Under the pieces are notes generated by a model. It made no database searches. It was given only the letters and a program-made list of their open reading frames with translations, and was not told the origin of the DNA. Of a stretch of 64,000 bases of DNA, positions 59,213-64,000 are shown piece after piece. The translations under genes and the position numbers were made by a program. This DNA is from Euonymus europaeus (taxonomy: Eukaryota; Streptophyta; Magnoliopsida; Celastrales; Celastraceae), in assembly GCA_963580455.1 (NCBI GenBank), contig OY756958.1:19542501-19606500 (forward strand). The letters run 5' to 3'. Each line of letters starts with the position of its first letter. Position 1 is the stretch's first letter.

Positions 59213-61277
59213 AGATGGCAAATGGTCATGCCACTGAGAAACAAGAGGAGACTTGTACATATATGGTTTCTCACTTTTTGCAGAATTTTAGATTTACTTC
59301 CATGTTGCTGATGGCTGCTGCTTAATTTGTTACTATTGCACCTATTTGGTCGATGTTGGTCTGGTAATCTATTGAGCTTCAATGTAAGACAGAATGTTTG
59401 GCTCTGGTCGATGCAAGTAATACAGAGTAGTTATGCATAATTGACATCCAAAAAAAGAGTGCAGAGAGTAATTGTGAATTTTATAATTTAAATGTTTTAT
59501 TTATTACTCCAATTATTTGGTGGTTGAGATTAATACTCATATCTCTTATTCTAAGTTTTAGATAAAAAATAAAAATGCACCACCTTCTCATCATTTATTT
59601 GTAAACAAACATGCTACGTAGAGGTTGCTTGGGTGTTTGGAGCCAAAGCACTTCAGTTGCATACATAATTTATTTGTTTTAAAGAATCGTTACATATATA
59701 TATATATAGTGTAATAAAAAAATAACATTTTATTTGTTATTTAAATTCCACCACTATCTCAAATATTTTTTATAGCTAGGCATACATGGAGCTAGAAGTT
59801 TTCTAACAACAATTGGTAGATAATACTCGAATGCAAGCTGAAAATATGTTGTTTCATTCACTCAAATTGTATTGAAAGTGATATTTGGCAGAGTTTTTTT
59901 TATCATGCAAAACATACATTGTTTCCTCAAATATTTCTGCTGTTAGTTTTCCCAACTTGGGTGAGCTATCGCGTGAATTGTTCATTGAATTACAAAAATT
60001 GACCCAAAGAAAAAGACTAAAATTGGTGTTATATAATTAGTAGTAAGTCAATTTTTATTCCAATAAATACAACCATTTCATATTAGCTTAGCACATATTT
60101 TTAATAAGAACAAAAAGTTAAAAATATATTTTTTATTGACTGAGTTATCTTTAGGTGTCACTCTTTTTCTTTTCCAACGATGGATGAGAATGAGAATAGA
60201 ATTCCACTAAGCTGCTATCAACTGTAATGTGAGACTGTCGCTAACAAAACAGAGACAGAGAAGAAGATTGGGATGAAAAGGAAATTTTGTCTTGGAAATC
60301 AAAGGATACATGATATTCTTTGCTTGGGGAGCAGTCAAAAGACAAAACGGATGAGTCCTCTTTAGTTTTATTTATTTTTCCTTTTTATTTCTTTTGTTTT
60401 AGCAAACAAGACTTCAAGTTAAAGTTTTAGGAAGTTATTTTTGGTAAATAATTTTCCATTTTTGCTATTGATTGAGAAAGATGATGATTGAGTAGAAAGA
60501 AATCAATATTATCTGACAGTCATAACTCGCATTTTTGGTTTAGAATATATCGACAATGAATCTAATCTTGTTTGTTAGAGTTTTCCACACAGATTTACAC
60601 TATTTTTTTTCTTTCAAAATTCATCAATTATTGGACTTCTAGCTCAGCTAAGTGAAACGATATTGGAACTGACAAGGAAGAAAGTGTAGGCAGTCAAGGT
60701 AAACAAAGGAGCTAAAAGGTAACTGGCACTACTGAGTAGAAGAGAACAAAGGCACTAGACCATGTCGGTGGAAGTAATATGACGAGAGAAGCCACTAGGA
60801 TGTTAGCAGTAGAGCTGGATAAAGGACTCAGAAAATCCATGTTTTGCGCCTAAATGCTTATAGGCAAACCTCAACCCAACGACAAGCAATATCAGTACCT
60901 GAACTCCTCATCGGGATATCTATCGGCAAAGCCTATGTGTATCAAGACTCGAGAGAGTACAAAATGCTATGTTCATGAGGCTTACAATTGGCAAGACTGC
61001 TGGAGGATACACAAGGGTTGGGTAGCAAAGAGTTCAGAAGGATTCCAACATGAAAAATAAATTAAAAAAACAACAAAATACTCCGGTATGCTCGAAGCCA
61101 GGGAATACGAAAATAGCATCTTTTCCAAAATAACTCATTGTTCCGTAAAATAATAAACTACTCCAGCACACAAAGGTCCTGCAGTGGGTGGGGCCGGACG
61201 AAAAGATGTGCACATACCTTTCCTCCGCATAATGTTGCCTGTAAAATAACGCTGTATAGTTTACAAATCCATTTCAC
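59213..61277. other. Intergenic spacer between convergent WAKL and PUB genes
   Basis: AT-rich with no gene recognised. The two genes converge here, so 3' UTRs lie at each end. 60750-60880 resembles 62010-62120 at low identity (AAATGCTTAT and CATGTTTTG words in the same order). Confidence 0.5.
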
Positions 61278-63278
61278 TCAGAGAGCCCCGAAAAAAGGAT
61301 TGTTTATTGCCGAATTTAGCTCAGACCCAGCCGAATTCAGCACTGCCATATCAACATTGTTCCTAGGTAGAAATAGAAACTCATTGCCTTCCACCTTCTC
61401 AAATCCACAAAGCTCAAGGAACTCAATGCCCCCCTTCAATCCGCCAACCCTATCCTGTTAAGAGCAATGTAGTTTTGCACCAAATGAAAATAAGAATGGA
61501 AGGAAATTAAAAAAATAAATCAGCTCGGCACAAAAGTCAGGCAAAAAAAGTGCCAAATTGTACTCGAATATCCTGAGCACTGGCAAAGTTGATCAGGCAG
61601 TTATTCCATATGAAAGTACTCTCAGTTCTATGTATGACACTATGACCACAAAAAAGTCAAGGATTTTTTTTACAAAAGACACCAACTTTGTTGCGACTCG
61701 TGTGACAAAACATGCCCATGGTTGTTCAGGGCTGCAACTGTATAAGTTTGACAACAAAATACCACCAGAAGAATAGAATAATTTCAAACTCATTTCTAGC
61801 TCAGATAGGTGTTGAGATACAGTTCAAGTTTCTCCCTGAATAATGCATCAAAGAAATTAAAGATTAAATGGAAAAACTACCAAAAAAAAGGGTTTCAGAT
61901 ATAATGCGTCAACATCAATGCAAACGACCATATACTGAAAACCCAAAACTAACGGTAAAGATTCAGGAACACTTGGTAGAAGGTAAATGAGGAAACAGGT
62001 AATGTTGGTGGAATGAAGACAATAGAGGCACCACATTTCTAGCAGTGAAGCTGAATATGACAGAAAGGACTGGAAGAAATCATGTTTTGTTGTCTAAATG
62101 CTTATTAGGTAACAAGCAGACATTTTAGCCCAAGCGATGAGAAATTTGATTTTCCATAGAAGTAAAATTGCCTCTTCCAAGATGGGTTTCATCCATTCGG
62201 GACCATTATGGTGTAACCGTGTAAGAAAATCAAAGTGGTCTATATTTTTGAGATCTGTAGCCAAGTCACCTAATTTCTTAAACTTATGTAAGACTTGTAG
62301 AAAGTGCATTTATATTTATCATTTTTTATTGATTACCTGAAAGGATTGGTTACTAAGTCTGATCTTTCTGAACTTTTCTTCATCAGGATTTTTGGCAACA
62401 TTCCCTATATATGTCAGGAGAGTCTGAAACGCTCTCTTCACTTTGGCATTGTCATCCTAGTCCCAAAAGAACAAACTGAAGTGAGAAAAGCATAACTAAA
62501 TCCTCACCTGTACAAAACAAGTTACAGCTGTCAGTAGCAGCAGTTAAAGTGCTAAATTCTGCGAAGACCCAGCACCTATGTCAAACCCTCTGCAAAGGTA
62601 AGATTTTGGTCTCCCTCTTCCCTGCTCGATATTATAATAAATGTGATGAACAATGTATAAGGTTAAAACAAAACATAAGCGATTTCAGAAAACCAGTTTC
62701 CAGAAGCCTTCTTGGGGTATGCCCCGGTACTTTGTACAGTTCTTTCTGAATAAATTCTTACTTGACAAAAAGAAAAAGCCTTCTTTTCACAAATCACCAA
62801 AAGTCGTCCATAGACAGAGAATCAAACTACTCCCGTAGCAAGGCAAATAGGCAATTCATTCTCCAAATGGTAAATTGAGTACTGGAACACACATTGACCA
62901 TCATTAAGAAACCTTAAATCAACAGTCATTGGTAGAATTTTTATAGTGGCCTACAACAAGGGATGCTTAAAGACAAAGGATAATTCACAAATTGTAGAAT
63001 AATAATTGTAAATTTTCTTTACCTTATGGTTTTGCTTAAGGGATCGCAAGCATTCCCTCATCTGTTCAGTCTTTGTAGCAGGCCTAACAGGCAATGAGCT
63101 CTGCAATTTTCATAACAATATGAGACATTACTATTATCACTTTAACAGACTTTTGACTAGCATAAAGGCCATAACTATTTAGCAAATGTTTTACCTTTTT
63201 CTCCTCCACAACAGGCGCAGCAGGTTTTACAGTCGCAGGATCCTCTGGAGGCAATCCAAGCTTCCTTCTTCTTTCTGC
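61278..63278 (-). CDS. PUB-domain protein, C-terminal four exons (partial)
   Basis: Minus-strand exons 63278-63195, 63100-63023, 62456-62337 and 61454-61278 (stop TGA) all begin and end in phase 0 with GT-AG introns, giving 152 residues. The first reads [20 protein letters not shown], a charged linker. The second ends [13 protein letters not shown]. The third and fourth form a PUB domain ([65 protein letters not shown]). The PUB fold binds the C-terminus of the p97/CDC48 ATPase in other proteins. Plant proteins with this ending usually carry a UBA domain earlier, which would place it in ubiquitin handling. That part lies beyond 64000 and is not seen. 63279-64000 is intron without a recognisable exon. 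Confidence 0.85.
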
Positions 63279-64000
63279 CTGCAAAGCCATAGCGAAACAA
63301 ATTCAACGAAACCTATTGGGTCATTATTGAAAGATAACAGCTCACAAGTTATAGCTCATTAAAAAGAAAAAGTATATTGGAATTGCATATCTAAATTATT
63401 TAATTCATTCGTTCATCGGAATATTGTTTCCTATATACGAGTTAAATTTCCTAATAAATTTGTTCATCAAATATTCTAACACAAATCAACTCATGCTTCA
63501 ATAACTTGATTTAATAAAATGGTCCACACAAAATACCTTACTATTTTTTTAATCATTCTACGCAACATCATTAAATCTAAAACCTAAAACAAGTTAACCC
63601 CTACAATTACTAAGACAACAATTTCCCTTTTTGATGACTATATAACTTTTGAATCAAATCTAACCAAGCATTTGAAAAATTATTTTAAGACAAATGTATA
63701 TAGGCAAATAAGTTTTGGAGACCGGAATTTTTGTTGAGATTAGAAATCAGTGTATTTCTTGATGGAGGTGAGAGTTCAAAATTTCAAAAAGGAAGAAATA
63801 TACAGTTATACACCATTACCCAAGCAAACAAACAAAATTTTCAAGAGCCCAAGGTACATGGGGAGCCAGGGAGGGTATGTCAATCCAAGAACCCAGGATT
63901 TACACAGGCCAAAGGTCCATAATTTCTAGTGCAAAAAAAAAGGATAAAAAAATCACAATTGCAATTCACTGATGACATTTTGCATAACAAACTCCGACCT

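Noticed and set aside
1..64000. CRISPR arrays, bacterial operons, riboswitches
   Set aside because: The sequence is clearly plant nuclear; short tandem repeats present lack the spacer pattern of CRISPR.

Overview
This window reads as nuclear DNA from a flowering plant, most likely a eudicot. The evidence is intron-split genes with GT-AG borders whose best matches, from memory, are plant protein families, long AT-rich spacers, and a dense layer of plant-type transposable elements (Ty1/copia, Ty3/gypsy, L1-type LINE, hAT, PIF/Harbinger, Mutator, Helitron, CACTA-like). I cannot name the species.

Four host genes are visible. (1) The 3' half of a BGAL9-type beta-galactosidase with a C-terminal lectin domain (+, 2943-9860, seven exons). 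Its GH35 catalytic half is not in the window, and the upstream space holds hAT, copia and possibly gypsy debris. (2) A complete 12-exon sucrose-phosphate synthase of the SPS3F/family-B type (+, 31484-37500, 1067 aa by my exon model); its first intron has a GC donor. (3) A complete three-exon wall-associated-kinase-like receptor kinase (+, 56832-59212, 730 aa). (4) The last four exons of a PUB-domain protein (-, 61278-63278), running off the right edge.

Between the genes lie transposon graveyards. 1-2.7 kb: hAT, gypsy-like and copia remnants. 10.7-16.4 kb: a degenerate copia element carrying a 1.7-kb hAT insertion with a perfect 8-bp target duplication, followed by a broken Helitron helicase. 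16.8-22.2 kb: a two-LTR gypsy element on the minus strand with a Harbinger-like MITE in pol. 22.6-25.6 kb: a CACTA-type transposase remnant, then a copia LTR/primer-site/gag fragment with its own hAT MITE. 38.0-38.9 kb: three head-to-tail units carrying 5S rRNA-like sequence, resembling Cassandra TRIM LTRs. 39.85-54.3 kb: a multi-level nest, in which a gypsy pol is split by a hAT element (40549-52093, near-perfect 8-bp duplication) that has itself received an L1-type LINE (16-bp duplication) and a Mutator element with long inverted repeats and a FAR1-like transposase.

The host genes do not form an operon-like unit. SPS and the beta-galactosidase both touch sugar metabolism, but I see nothing that links their regulation. 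The SPS upstream region has a palindromic G-box, and the receptor kinase has four W-box sequences upstream. The most unusual structures are the 5S-bearing tandem units, the reconstructable insertion nest, and the GC-AG first intron of SPS.
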